Below are positions 45,301 through 52,860 of a DNA stretch of 64,000 nucleotides, one piece after another. This DNA is from NS-12 sp964610095. GTDB lineage: Bacteria > Nitrospirota > Nitrospiria > Nitrospirales > NS-4. Position numbers and translations under genes: made by a program. The stretch's first letter is position 1; every line of letters starts with the position of its first letter. Below the pieces are notes generated by a model. That model made no database searches, was not told where the DNA came from, and worked only from the letters and a program-made list of their open reading frames with translations. The stretch lies in contig CAZSUT010000003.1 of NCBI GenBank assembly GCA_964610095.1, positions 21,088 through 85,087 of the forward strand, given 5' to 3'.

Positions 45301-45977
45301 GCCCTCGCCTGCCGTTCCAGGGCTGCCAGTTGGCGCCTGACCTCATTAATAATGTCGCGGACTCTCAACAGATTTTGGTTGGTGGCCTCCAGCTTCCGCA
45401 ATGCCTCGGCCTTTTGTTTCTTGTAGCGGATGATCCCGGCTGTCTCTTCGATCAACTCGCGCCGCTCGACCGGCGACGCCTTCAGCACACGATCAATCCG
45501 GCCCTGCTCGATGGCCGTATGCCCTTTGCTGCCAGCGCGCGTGTCGAGCAACAGGCTGCGGATGTCTTTCAAGCGGCAGGGCGCCTTATTGATGAAGTAC
45601 TCGCTCGCGCCGTCGCGGAACAGCCGGCGCGTCACCATCACTTCTTGACATTCCCCGAGCGCAAATGGCAGTGGCGCGGCCTCGCCATCGCCGTTACCGT
45701 TGCCGTGTGATGTTCCATCAACATTGCCAAGGATGAGGGAGACTTCAGTCATGCCGAGAGGCTGGCGGGTCTCGGTCCCGTTGAAGATGACGTCCTCCAT
45801 CCGTTCGCTGCGCAGGGCCTTGGTACTCTGCTCGCCTAGGACCCAGAGAACCGCATCGAGGATGTTGCTCTTGCCAACCCCGTTGGGCCCGACGACGGCC
45901 GTGATCCCGGGCTGGAAGATCACCTGAGCCTCCACGAAGGACTTAAACCCTTGCATCTCCAACCGCATCAAATACAT
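42393..45977 (-). CDS. smc: Chromosome segregation SMC ATPase
   Basis: 1194 residues, the usual SMC length. Walker A GPNGVGKSNIL (about 31-41). Long coiled coils (about 170-500 and 670-1030) flank the hinge (about 510-640, with ANLKGTVAQVLSV and a glycine-rich turn). The C-terminal head has signature LSGGERALTAMALIFA and Walker B FCVLDEIDAPLDEEN. A dimer with ScpAB condenses and separates chromosomes; scpA/scpB are not in the window. It is monocistronic, divergent from the ChaN-like gene. Confidence 0.97.
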   Translation of the reverse strand: MYLMRLEMQGFKSFVEAQVIFQPGITAVVGPNGVGKSNILDAVLWVLGEQSTKALRSERMEDVIFNGTETRQPLGMTEVSLILGNVDGTSHGNGNGDGEAAPLPFALGECQEVMVTRRLFRDGASEYFINKAPCRLKDIRSLLLDTRAGSKGHTAIEQGRIDRVLKASPVERRELIEETAGIIRYKKQKAEALRKLEATNQNLLRVRDIINEVRRQLAALERQARAAEQFQALRQDVRRLELTVLVHDYRAVLHEREEADRLLSEFALRESADAAAVARLANEVETHQLGMTEGEAMLTRLREQVAQEEAKLAQAVATLELLAQRASLLDEQRARVQADIERLTQEQQESTDHLARLSARIAQLTKELALRTGVATESEAVLAEAVRRHHGNQATLDAARKAVMDQAIAATDSNNRLASDRARAAELRRRIERVEQERFQAASKLELAATVLAACIERRRKLEAQLAKAQSARAGFAEEVVRVRGQLDEAEQRLARLQEENAGAVARQKVLQAVTHDAVGGGSGAAANLKGTVAQVLSVPQVYERAIEAVLGHRLLGRLVEGPSEAVKVLQVLKAQGAPGGTFVPKRPRVWGARASARWKGAGVVGPAQDLVTPRVGHEDLVAHLLAGVVVVEALEQALGLWQSMTEDRQALLVTLGGEVLTPDGIVSGGPAGVVAGAMSRERELRDLTARMKELEQELHATQTKRDAFQAVMITKAKRVESLEAEIHTVEMALVGERKDEQRGEQDVARWNQTIALFQSEREEAEAELATLAGAEQAAADDLHCLDRERAKTEQSLLVQQDAVTAAQAEVERRQAAAADLRVEVAGLQDRLDQARNEKARLDAATALRDSRLSELETERLKLKGAGTAALDERRQVEASVPALDAAIRDVRQRLVGAQESQTGRVAQVRALEAEWTRLRHALGELHKQQETIRLRRVEAQTRLEGFEAMLTGTYALSFEGAVAEVGKPDAEKIETIKDVLTQRRRRLSELGPVNVMAIDEHREMEERLRFLTAQEQDLTQSIASLKSIIARINRTTRHLFMETFQNLRGKFNEMFQTFFGGGRAELILMEDEETNEPGVDIVAQPPGKRLKNIAMLSGGERALTAMALIFASFLIRPTPFCVLDEIDAPLDEENTLRFTRVLRELAARTQFIVITHCKQTMEMADALYGVTMEEPGVSSMISVRLNKLLAPTY

Positions 45978-46061
45978 GGGCTTCCTTCTTTACCTAGGGG
46001 CGCTATCCATAGCAGTCGCCCTTGGAGGAAAGCCTCTACCATATCTTGTAGGGAAATGCAA

Positions 46062-47108
46062 ATGAAAACACAGCCTAATGGGGCAGCGCAGTCACGATAC
46101 CGGACTTGTTGCCGGGTAGCCAGTGTGTTAGGTACAACCGTGATGGGCCGCCCCTTTCGACTCGCCTCGCTCGTGCTCGCCGGATTGCTGGGCGCCGGTC
46201 TGGCTGAGACACTGCCGGCTGAAGAGCGTGCCCAGCCATTTCACGAATGGCAGATTCTTGAAGTGAAGGCCGACCGACCGGTCAGTTTCACGGATCTGCT
46301 CACCGACCTTGTGACCGCGGACGTGATCTACATTGGCGAGGAGCACAGCCATCGCTCGCATATTGAAGCCGCCCTGCGCATCCTGCAGGCGCTCGTCGAC
46401 CGCAACCAGAAGCCGGCGCTGGGCCTGGAGATGTTCGGGTGGGATGGGCAGGCCGGTCTGGATCACTATTTGGCGGACCCGGACATGGCGCCCGATCTGT
46501 TTCTCCAAGAAGCTCACTGGAAGGAGAACTGGGGCGGCGCTTACAACGACTATGCGCCGCTTGTCGACTTCGCCCGCTCCCACCACCTGCCCGTGCTCGC
46601 CTTGAACCCGCCCAAGCCGCTCGTGCGCCGGGTGGCGAAGGAAGGCATCCTGCGCGCCTTGAAGGATCCCGAGATGCTGCGTTGGCAGATGCGCGATGAA
46701 GTCCTTTCCGACGAACCCGCGTATCGCGAGATCATGGTGTCACAGCTCCGCGCCTGCCACAGCGGCCTCTCCGAAGAAGCCTACCAGCGCATGTACGAGG
46801 CCGCCGTGTTTCGGGATGAAGGCATGGCGAAGACGATCTCCGACTATCTTAGCCGTCGTGCGCCCGGCGTTGGACCGGTGGTCAGTTACACCGGCGGAGG
46901 GCATATTCAGTACCGGCTGCCGGTTCCCAACCGCGTCCTCCGAAGGCAGAACGGCTCTCTTCGACAACGCACCCTTTACCTCACGTCGTATGAGCCCAAG
47001 CGACAGGATGAAATCCGCACGCTCCTGGACCAATCGATTGCGGATTACGTCTGGCTGACCCCAGTCAGCGCGCAGGGCGCCCCGCGGCGCTGCCTCTCAC
47101 CGCCCTAG
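46062..47108 (+). CDS. ChaN-like (Tiki/haem-binding uptake superfamily) exported protein
   Basis: 348 residues. The DUF399/ChaN fold is recognised from VIYIGEEHSHRSHIEAALRIL, LGLEMFGWDGQ and VVSYTGGGHIQYRLPVPNR. ChaN from Campylobacter binds heme; related Tiki-type proteins are metallohydrolases. The frame has several candidate starts: ATG 46062 after an AGGGAA is used here, and ATG 46143 would give a cleaner signal peptide (LASLVLAGLLGAGLAETLPAEE). Its stop overlaps that of the convergent porin gene. Confidence 0.8.
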   Translation: MKTQPNGAAQSRYRTCCRVASVLGTTVMGRPFRLASLVLAGLLGAGLAETLPAEERAQPFHEWQILEVKADRPVSFTDLLTDLVTADVIYIGEEHSHRSHIEAALRILQALVDRNQKPALGLEMFGWDGQAGLDHYLADPDMAPDLFLQEAHWKENWGGAYNDYAPLVDFARSHHLPVLALNPPKPLVRRVAKEGILRALKDPEMLRWQMRDEVLSDEPAYREIMVSQLRACHSGLSEEAYQRMYEAAVFRDEGMAKTISDYLSRRAPGVGPVVSYTGGGHIQYRLPVPNRVLRRQNGSLRQRTLYLTSYEPKRQDEIRTLLDQSIADYVWLTPVSAQGAPRRCLSPP

Positions 47109-48598
47109 AACACGATCGTGTACTGGAGGCGCCCGCGGTTCTCGATCAAGGTAACATTGCCCCCAACGTCGGCGCTGCCCAGTCGAGTGGTGATCACGCC
47201 GTAGTCAAACTGCAATTTGTGCTCGTGCCCGCTGAAATACCAGTTCAGCCCACCAACGCCTGATGTAATCAGATCGTGCCCGAGCCGGGTGTCGGGGTCC
47301 ATCACACTGTACCGCCCCACGACCTCGATCGTCCGTGGCACCACAAAATAGCCGGCTTGGACGTAGAACCCGCTCGCGTTGCCGATCTGCTTCGAGTGGT
47401 CATGCGTGTCGATGTTACGGAAGAACCCTTCAGCCTGCAGCGACAATCCTTTGTACTTGAAGACCGCGTCAATCCCGCCCGTCCCGATGTCCACGACGCC
47501 CTGGTTGAGCAGCCTGCCGTTCCCCAGCGATGCGATCGCCAGAGAGACCTGATTGTTGCTGCCGGCGAGTGTGGTATTGGTCTGAAGTCCGGCGTTGTAG
47601 CCGTAACTGGTCCCGATTGCCACCTGAGGGGTGTCAGAGTGAGCCAAGTCGCCTTCGAAATACCCAGGCTTCCCGAGGATGTCCCACGCCAACCGCCCGA
47701 CGTACATCAGCTCATTGGCATTCGCTGGAGTGGTGAGATCAAGCCGCGTCAGATTGATGCCCACTCCGTTGAACATTCCAAAGGCATAATTCACCGTGTA
47801 TTTGTTGTAGTCGCTGAAAATCGTCACGCCTTGGTCGCGGCGATCAATCGCGTTCGGGACAAACGCCTCGGCCACAAAGTTGCGGTCCACGAATTGGAGT
47901 AGCGCCGAAGACATAAACTCCTGCCGTCCGAAGTGCGTCCGGTACTGCCCGATTCGCAGGTTGGCCCACGGAAACTCCCTGAATGTCAGGTAGGCATCGT
48001 ACAACTGCGTCGTCGAACGCCCAGGAGTATTCTGCGTCGTCGAATCTGCCGTGTCATTGCGGAACTGGACGAAATAGTTGATGTCCGGCGTAAAGGCAAA
48101 GCCTTCAAACACCAGCCGGGTGCGATGCACGCCAAAGACGTCCACGTCCTCACCATGCTTCAACGCTGAAATCATGCCCGTACTGGACACGTTCGGATAG
48201 TTCTTCGGATCGCCGATGGCATTCCAGGCACCGTTGAAGTGACTGTCGGTCAAGCGGGGCTGCACCCGAATTCGAATCTTGAGCAGGAACTTGTCCTTGA
48301 ACTGGGTGTAGAGCCCCCGGTCGTAGCCGAACTTGATCCCCTTGCCGAGGTCAACAGTGTTGTCGCCGTCGGCATCCTTGGCAGGAGGAGTTGTCTTGGC
48401 CGGAGTTTCCGGCTCTGTCTTGGCAGGCAGCGCTTCCGCTGCGTGGCCGACTTCTTTGAGCGCCTGATCGTATTCCTCCTGGGTGATGATACCCTTCTTC
48501 AACAACAGATTCAGCGCCGGATCCGCCCCGGCTGTGGAGATTGCTCCCCCAAGAAGCCACGCAGCCACGACGAGTACGGAAATCAGCGAGTGTCTCAT
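47105..48598 (-). CDS. Phosphate-selective O/P-type outer membrane porin
   Basis: 497 residues: signal peptide (about 1-25), a short helical segment with LLLKKGIITQEEYDQALKEVG (the SHOCT-like/oligomerisation stretch found before many such porins), a charged linker, then a barrel (about 85-497) ending in Phe (LQYTIVF). Porin_O/P members pass anions including phosphate or other small oxyanions. AAGGAG lies ten bases before the ATG. It follows the Rrf2-TSUP pair, and a repeat motif like one before the Rrf2 gene lies in its leader. Confidence 0.88.
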   Translation of the reverse strand: MRHSLISVLVVAAWLLGGAISTAGADPALNLLLKKGIITQEEYDQALKEVGHAAEALPAKTEPETPAKTTPPAKDADGDNTVDLGKGIKFGYDRGLYTQFKDKFLLKIRIRVQPRLTDSHFNGAWNAIGDPKNYPNVSSTGMISALKHGEDVDVFGVHRTRLVFEGFAFTPDINYFVQFRNDTADSTTQNTPGRSTTQLYDAYLTFREFPWANLRIGQYRTHFGRQEFMSSALLQFVDRNFVAEAFVPNAIDRRDQGVTIFSDYNKYTVNYAFGMFNGVGINLTRLDLTTPANANELMYVGRLAWDILGKPGYFEGDLAHSDTPQVAIGTSYGYNAGLQTNTTLAGSNNQVSLAIASLGNGRLLNQGVVDIGTGGIDAVFKYKGLSLQAEGFFRNIDTHDHSKQIGNASGFYVQAGYFVVPRTIEVVGRYSVMDPDTRLGHDLITSGVGGLNWYFSGHEHKLQFDYGVITTRLGSADVGGNVTLIENRGRLQYTIVF

Positions 48599-48621
48599 GT
48601 TATTGTCTCCTTTTTTGACAA

Positions 48622-48637
48622 ACTTAGTAAACTTAGA
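48622..48637. promoter_or_regulatory. Candidate Rrf2 operator upstream of the porin gene
   Basis: ACTTAGTAAACTTAGA: two ACTT half-sites nine bases apart, 24 bases before the porin ATG. It has 12 of 16 positions in common with the site before the Rrf2 gene at 50054-50069. Hypothesis from pattern only. Confidence 0.3.
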
Positions 48638-48655
48638 CTCAAAAAAACACTTCTC

Positions 48656-49591
48656 TCAAGGACCGGGCACCCGCATCGTGCTGCGCTTCCCGCCCGCGAG
48701 TGTCGCGGGAGGCGCCACGCCCCCGTTATCGTCGCTCGGCAGGGCAGCCGGTCTCCGCGTCGTGAAAAAGACGTATAACAGATAGCTGTCCAGCACAATC
48801 GCCGACACCATTATGCTGTACGCCCACGGGCTTTCCATCAACCTCAAATCGATCAACACCCGCGAGAGACCGAATCCGACGACCCAGGCATCAAAGCTCA
48901 TGCAGATGCGGCGAAACGTCTCGGCGTCGAGTCGTCGAATGAGAAAGGCGCCAAGAGGAATCCCAACGATGACGCCAGGAATAATCATCACGAAAATGCT
49001 CTGGCTTTCCGCAGCAAACAGGCCGAGGTGGTAATACACGAAGGCTGTCAGGCTCGACTCGGCCACGCGAATCAATCCGAGACCGGCCCGGAACTCTCGT
49101 TTGACCAGGCCTTGGTTGTTGAATAAAATCGCCAGAGGCGGGCCGGATACGGTGGTGACGGAATACAGGAAGCCGAGCCCAGCTCCGAACGGGAGGCCAA
49201 TGAGCCTTTCCGACTGGATCGGCCTCCGCACACCGGCTGCCTGGACCAGGATGAGTGGAAGAAGAACAGAATAGGTGACAAACTTGATCCAGCCCGGATG
49301 GAGCGAGGCGAGAAGGTAGCTGCCGACCGCAATGCCGGGCAACAGTCCGATGAGAATCGGATAGACCCGTTTCCATACAGCCGGAACGCTGGCCCGATTG
49401 ATGAAAAGCACATACAGGTTGATGAAGACTTCGATCAGAACCAGGGCAGGGTTCAGGATGCGATTGGTATAGAAAACGAGCGCGACCGGCACGGTGAGCG
49501 ATGAAAATCCGTACCCCAGAGCCCCGTTCACGAAGGCTGCAAAGAACGTAATCCCCAAGAGCACGATCACGCTGATGTCGAATGAGGGCAT
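48656..49591 (-). CDS. TSUP family (TauE/SafE) anion permease
   Basis: 311 residues, about eight transmembrane helices in two repeats; the pattern GALGYGFSSLTVPVAL near residue 25 and GFLYSVTTVSGPPLAI near 135 match the family. TSUP proteins export or import sulfite, sulfoacetate, thiosulfate or similar organosulfur anions. Its ATG lies three bases after the Rrf2 gene stop, so it is co-transcribed with that regulator. Confidence 0.88.
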   Translation of the reverse strand: MPSFDISVIVLLGITFFAAFVNGALGYGFSSLTVPVALVFYTNRILNPALVLIEVFINLYVLFINRASVPAVWKRVYPILIGLLPGIAVGSYLLASLHPGWIKFVTYSVLLPLILVQAAGVRRPIQSERLIGLPFGAGLGFLYSVTTVSGPPLAILFNNQGLVKREFRAGLGLIRVAESSLTAFVYYHLGLFAAESQSIFVMIIPGVIVGIPLGAFLIRRLDAETFRRICMSFDAWVVGFGLSRVLIDLRLMESPWAYSIMVSAIVLDSYLLYVFFTTRRPAALPSDDNGGVAPPATLAGGKRSTMRVPGP

Positions 49592-49594
49592 GGT

Positions 49595-50044
49595 TTATCT
49601 CCAACGTTGGCGAGAGCTACGAGCGACTGAAATGAAATCCTCCAGGCTGTAGTTGTCCAGAATACCGGCGATGGCGTTCCGCACCTCGCCCATCGCATCC
49701 TGCAGCGGACAGTAGGCCTTCTTCGCATACGGGCAGTCGCGGCATTTCTTGTAAGCCGTCTTGCTGACACAGCCGATCGGGGCCAACGGGCCGTCCAAGA
49801 TGCGGATGACCTGCCCCAGCGTGACTTTCGCCGGCGGCTTGATCAGGGCATACCCCCCCTGCGCCCCGCGGATGCTGGCCAACAGCCCGGCGTGCTTGAG
49901 CGCCAACAGGATCTGCTCCAGGAACACGATCGGGATGTTCTGCCGCTCGGCGATCTGATGCCGCCGGACCGGGGTCCCACCATAGGCCTTGGTGAGCTCG
50001 ATCAGAGCGCGCAGGGCATACTCACTTTTCTTCGAAAAGCGCAT
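49595..50044 (-). CDS. Rrf2 family transcriptional regulator with four-cysteine cluster
   Basis: 149 residues. The winged helix-turn-helix is at about 1-75 (FSKKSEYALRALIEL, RGAQGGYAL), the dimer helix at the C-terminus, and cysteines C92, C101, C104 and C112 lie between, a likely Fe-S or redox/metal site. Rrf2 members sense iron-sulfur status, NO or sulfur metabolites (CymR). Being the first gene before a TSUP anion permease suggests control of sulfur-compound transport. Its promoter and a repeat-type operator are visible upstream. Confidence 0.9.
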   Translation of the reverse strand: MRFSKKSEYALRALIELTKAYGGTPVRRHQIAERQNIPIVFLEQILLALKHAGLLASIRGAQGGYALIKPPAKVTLGQVIRILDGPLAPIGCVSKTAYKKCRDCPYAKKAYCPLQDAMGEVRNAIAGILDNYSLEDFISVARSSRQRWR

Positions 50045-50053
50045 GGATTTCTT

Positions 50054-50106
50054 TTAAAGTTTATAAAGTGAGTCGATATAGTACACATATGGACGGTGCC
50101 CGTCAA
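50054..50106 (-). promoter_or_regulatory. Promoter and candidate operator of the Rrf2-TSUP operon
   Basis: On the minus strand TTGACG (50101-50106), 17 bp spacer, TACTAT (50078-50083). Between the -10 box and the ATG lies ACTTTATAAACTTTAA (50054-50069), a direct ACTT repeat like that before the porin, well placed for autoregulation. Confidence 0.55.
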
Positions 50107-50135
50107 GAGATTTTTTACTGGGGCGTTCTCGGCAC

Positions 50136-50164
50136 GTGACATCACCTTCCGGCTTCGTTATAAT
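50136..50164 (+). promoter_or_regulatory. Promoter of sixA
   Basis: GTGACA (50136-50141), 17 bp spacer and a perfect TATAAT (50159-50164), 75 bp before the ATG at 50240. Confidence 0.5.
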
Positions 50165-50239
50165 GCCGCCCCCGTAGCTGAAGACACGGCCTCATTCGGA
50201 CATTGATCGGCCTGGCGTCAGGCAGGCAAAAGGACACCC

Positions 50240-50743
50240 ATGGAACTGGTTTTCCTCAGGCACGGACTGGCCGCGGACAGAGAAGAGTGGAAGGGTACCG
50301 ATGAGGACCGCCCGCTGACGACGGAGGGCGTGGACAGGACCAAAGAAGTGGTGCGGGGCCTCCGTACCCTCAAGGTCCGCCCCGACGTCATCCTTTCGAG
50401 TCCCCTGCTGCGGGCACGGGAAACGGCCGAGATTGCCAAGAAGGGGCTCATCACCGACGCGAAAGTCGAATTGGCTGACGAGCTGACGTCCTCAGCGGCA
50501 CCGGATCAGCTCATCGCCCGACTCGCCGACCTGGCGGAAAAACCCGTGGTCCTCTGTGTCGGCCATGAGCCTCACATCAGCACGACCATCTCGGCGATGG
50601 TCTCGGGCAAGACAGCCGCCTCCTTCGACGTGAAGAAGGCCGGGGTCTGCTGCATCCGGTTCACCGGCATCCCGAAAGCCGGAGCCGGCACCATGTTGTG
50701 GCTCCTCCCGCCCAAGTTCCTGCGCCTCATCGCAGAGCGATAA
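50240..50743 (+). CDS. sixA: SixA-like phosphohistidine phosphatase
   Basis: 167 residues of the histidine phosphatase superfamily: the RHG motif in VFLRHGLA near residue 8, SSPLLRARET near residue 54 and the second catalytic His in CVGHEPH near residue 110. SixA dephosphorylates phosphohistidine on HPt domains or PTS proteins. AAGGA lies eight bases before the ATG. Its end overlaps the convergent CHAD gene by 17 bp; the SixA-CHAD pairing is common in bacteria. Confidence 0.9.
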   Translation: MELVFLRHGLAADREEWKGTDEDRPLTTEGVDRTKEVVRGLRTLKVRPDVILSSPLLRARETAEIAKKGLITDAKVELADELTSSAAPDQLIARLADLAEKPVVLCVGHEPHISTTISAMVSGKTAASFDVKKAGVCCIRFTGIPKAGAGTMLWLLPPKFLRLIAER

Positions 50744-51560
50744 GGGAAGATTGCGGCGGTCCTAACTTGCGGACGGCTGCCCGCGCTCGCTGACGGTATC
50801 GCCGATACTCCTTCTTCACTTCGCTACGGCACGCCAGGTCCAACTTCTTGGCCAGCCGGCGAAACTGGTCCCTGTCGCAGTAATCGCCCAGGTTGCGCTG
50901 GAGCCGTTTGAGCGCGGCCACCGTTCTGGGATCCCCCCGGCCCGACTCGAGAGCGATCTCCTCCTGGTACCGGAGCGACTTGATCAGCAAACGCAGCCGA
51001 TGGAGTTCCTTGCACGTGGCCTCCGGCGACAAGCCGCGCAAGGCTGTATCCAGACGCGCGGCACGATCACGGCTGAGTGAAGCGAGGCGCTCCGCCAGAA
51101 AAGCGGATGGGCGGCGCAGCCGGGAGACCGACAAGCCGGCCAATCGCGTCCGGAGTATTTCCGGATGGCCGGCGCGAGCCACAGCCCACTCTTCATCCCG
51201 CACTGCTACGTCCACGCGGGACCGATCAGGGACGGACGCCTCCCGACGCCGGAGGTGCTGTTGAAAGACATACAGCGCCCGCAGGTCGCTCAGCCACGAG
51301 ACACAGTCTGCCAGCCGAGCCGCGATCCGGGGCCGTTGCAGGAACTCTGCATAGGCCTGCAGTCGTCGCAGATGAGTCCGGAGGCGATGCACCGTCTCGG
51401 GATGGAAGGGTGGCTTCCGGAGCGCCCGCGCGAACGCGAGCGCGCGGGCACGCACCTCCGTCACGCGCTTTTCGACGGCGTCGATCCCGACACCAGGAAC
51501 GTGGACGGCGCCGACGGCTCGCCGCAACGGCATCGAACGTGCACGGCTCGCAGTTTGCAT
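50727..51560 (-). CDS. CHAD-domain protein
   Basis: 277 residues from the ATG at 51560; the frame extends 59 codons further but those are atypical. All-helical CHAD domain (about 30-270) with conserved basic/His positions: VHRLRTHLRRLQAY near residue 60 and ELHRLRLLIKSLRYQEE near residue 190. CHAD domains bind polyphosphate and often locate to polyphosphate granules. It is convergent with sixA and lies before a phosphate transporter, fitting phosphate/polyphosphate metabolism. Confidence 0.88.
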   Translation of the reverse strand: MQTASRARSMPLRRAVGAVHVPGVGIDAVEKRVTEVRARALAFARALRKPPFHPETVHRLRTHLRRLQAYAEFLQRPRIAARLADCVSWLSDLRALYVFQQHLRRREASVPDRSRVDVAVRDEEWAVARAGHPEILRTRLAGLSVSRLRRPSAFLAERLASLSRDRAARLDTALRGLSPEATCKELHRLRLLIKSLRYQEEIALESGRGDPRTVAALKRLQRNLGDYCDRDQFRRLAKKLDLACRSEVKKEYRRYRQRARAAVRKLGPPQSSLIALR

Positions 51561-51645
51561 GGCTCTCTGCCTGATAGTAGACTCCCCTCGCACGAGAGTA
51601 TACCGCCCTTGACCGGTCAAGAGTCCTTCGATACGCTGGACGCTG

Positions 51646-51783
51646 ATGCGGAAGCCTCGAAAGATCAAACCGGCCATTCGCCTCGCGGCCAAACCTGCCC
51701 GTCCGCACGGAGGCAAACACGGAGCCAAAGGGTACAACCGAAAGAAGGCGAAAGAGCGCTTCCTACAAGAAGAGCAGGAATAA
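51646..51783 (+). CDS. 45-residue basic protein, possibly ArfA-like ribosome rescue factor
   Basis: Short open frame ATG to TAA encoding a very basic peptide (about one third Lys/Arg). Its centre GGKHGAKGYNRKKAKERF recalls the glycine/basic KGKGSYxRKxxK stretch by which ArfA-type rescue factors enter the empty mRNA channel. There is no strong ribosome-binding site (GGACG only). It lies in the otherwise empty 250 bp between the CHAD and Pit genes, opposite in strand to both. It may also be another small nucleic-acid-binding protein, or not expressed. Confidence 0.45.
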   Translation: MRKPRKIKPAIRLAAKPARPHGGKHGAKGYNRKKAKERFLQEEQE

Positions 51784-51812
51784 GATAGGACCAGAGTCCA
51801 GTCGAACAGCCG

Positions 51813-52805
51813 TCAGCGGAACGCCCGGAACATTAGCGTGGCACCATACGCCACCAGCCCCGCCCCGGGCAACGTGAATAGCCACGCGTAGACGATCCGC
51901 ATCGTCACCCCCCACCGAACCGCCGAGAGCCGCTTGACGGCACCCACTCCCATAATGGAGGACGTGATGGTATGCGTGGTGCTCACGGGCATGCCGAAAT
52001 GTGCCGTCCCCAGCAGGATCAACGCCGCGCTGGTCTCAGCGGCGAATCCATGGACCGGCTCCATCTTGATGATGCGCATCCCCAACGTCTTGATGATGCG
52101 CCACCCGCCGGCCGCCGTACCCAGCCCCATCGCGATGGCGCACGAGAGGAGGACCCAGGTCGGCACCGCGACGTGGTCAAGGTGGCCGGCCGACACCAGC
52201 GCGAGTGTGATGATCCCCATCGCCTTCTGCGCGTCGTTTGCGCCGTGACTGAACGCCATCAAGCTGGACGAGATAAGCTGCAGCCGTCGAAACGCTCGGT
52301 TGGCCGATCCACGCGGAACCCGAAAGACTACCCAGTAGGTTGCGAGGATTACCAGATACCCCAGCACGAACCCCACAAGTGGCGAAAACAGCATCGCTTC
52401 CAGCACCTTCTGCAGCCCTGACAGCTTGACGGCTGCCATGCCGCTCTGTGCGAGAGCGCCGCCGATGATCCCGCCGATGAGGGCGTGAGAAGAACTCGTC
52501 GGGAGCCCCAGCGCCAACGTGAATAGATTCCACGCGATGGCACCGACCAAAGCAGCCGCGACGGTTGACTGCTGGATCAGCGACGGTTCGACGATCCCTC
52601 CGCCGATCATCTTGGCCACGGCGGTGGACATGAAGGCGCCCGCAATATTCAAGATGGCGGCGAGCAGCACCGCTCGTCCCGGGGTCAGAACATGGGTTGA
52701 GACAACGGTGGCGATCGCATTGGCGCTGTCGTGCCAGCCGTTCGAGAAATCGAACGCCAGGGCAAGGATCACGACGAGAACCAGAATAAGGGTGGGATCA
52801 ATCAT
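51813..52805 (-). CDS. pit: Pit family inorganic phosphate transporter
   Basis: 330 residues, about ten transmembrane helices. The duplicated signature is seen as FSNGWHDSANAIATVVST (about 22-40) and FSHGANDAQKAMGIITLAL (about 185-205). Low-affinity symport of metal-phosphate with protons or sodium. It lies 55 bp after the DUF47 gene, its usual accessory partner. Confidence 0.95.
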   Translation of the reverse strand: MIDPTLILVLVVILALAFDFSNGWHDSANAIATVVSTHVLTPGRAVLLAAILNIAGAFMSTAVAKMIGGGIVEPSLIQQSTVAAALVGAIAWNLFTLALGLPTSSSHALIGGIIGGALAQSGMAAVKLSGLQKVLEAMLFSPLVGFVLGYLVILATYWVVFRVPRGSANRAFRRLQLISSSLMAFSHGANDAQKAMGIITLALVSAGHLDHVAVPTWVLLSCAIAMGLGTAAGGWRIIKTLGMRIIKMEPVHGFAAETSAALILLGTAHFGMPVSTTHTITSSIMGVGAVKRLSAVRWGVTMRIVYAWLFTLPGAGLVAYGATLMFRAFR

Positions 52806-52860
52806 GGTCGGGCGGGAAGTCTAATTGAACAGTGGTGGGAATGGTGTGGGGCAGATCGTG

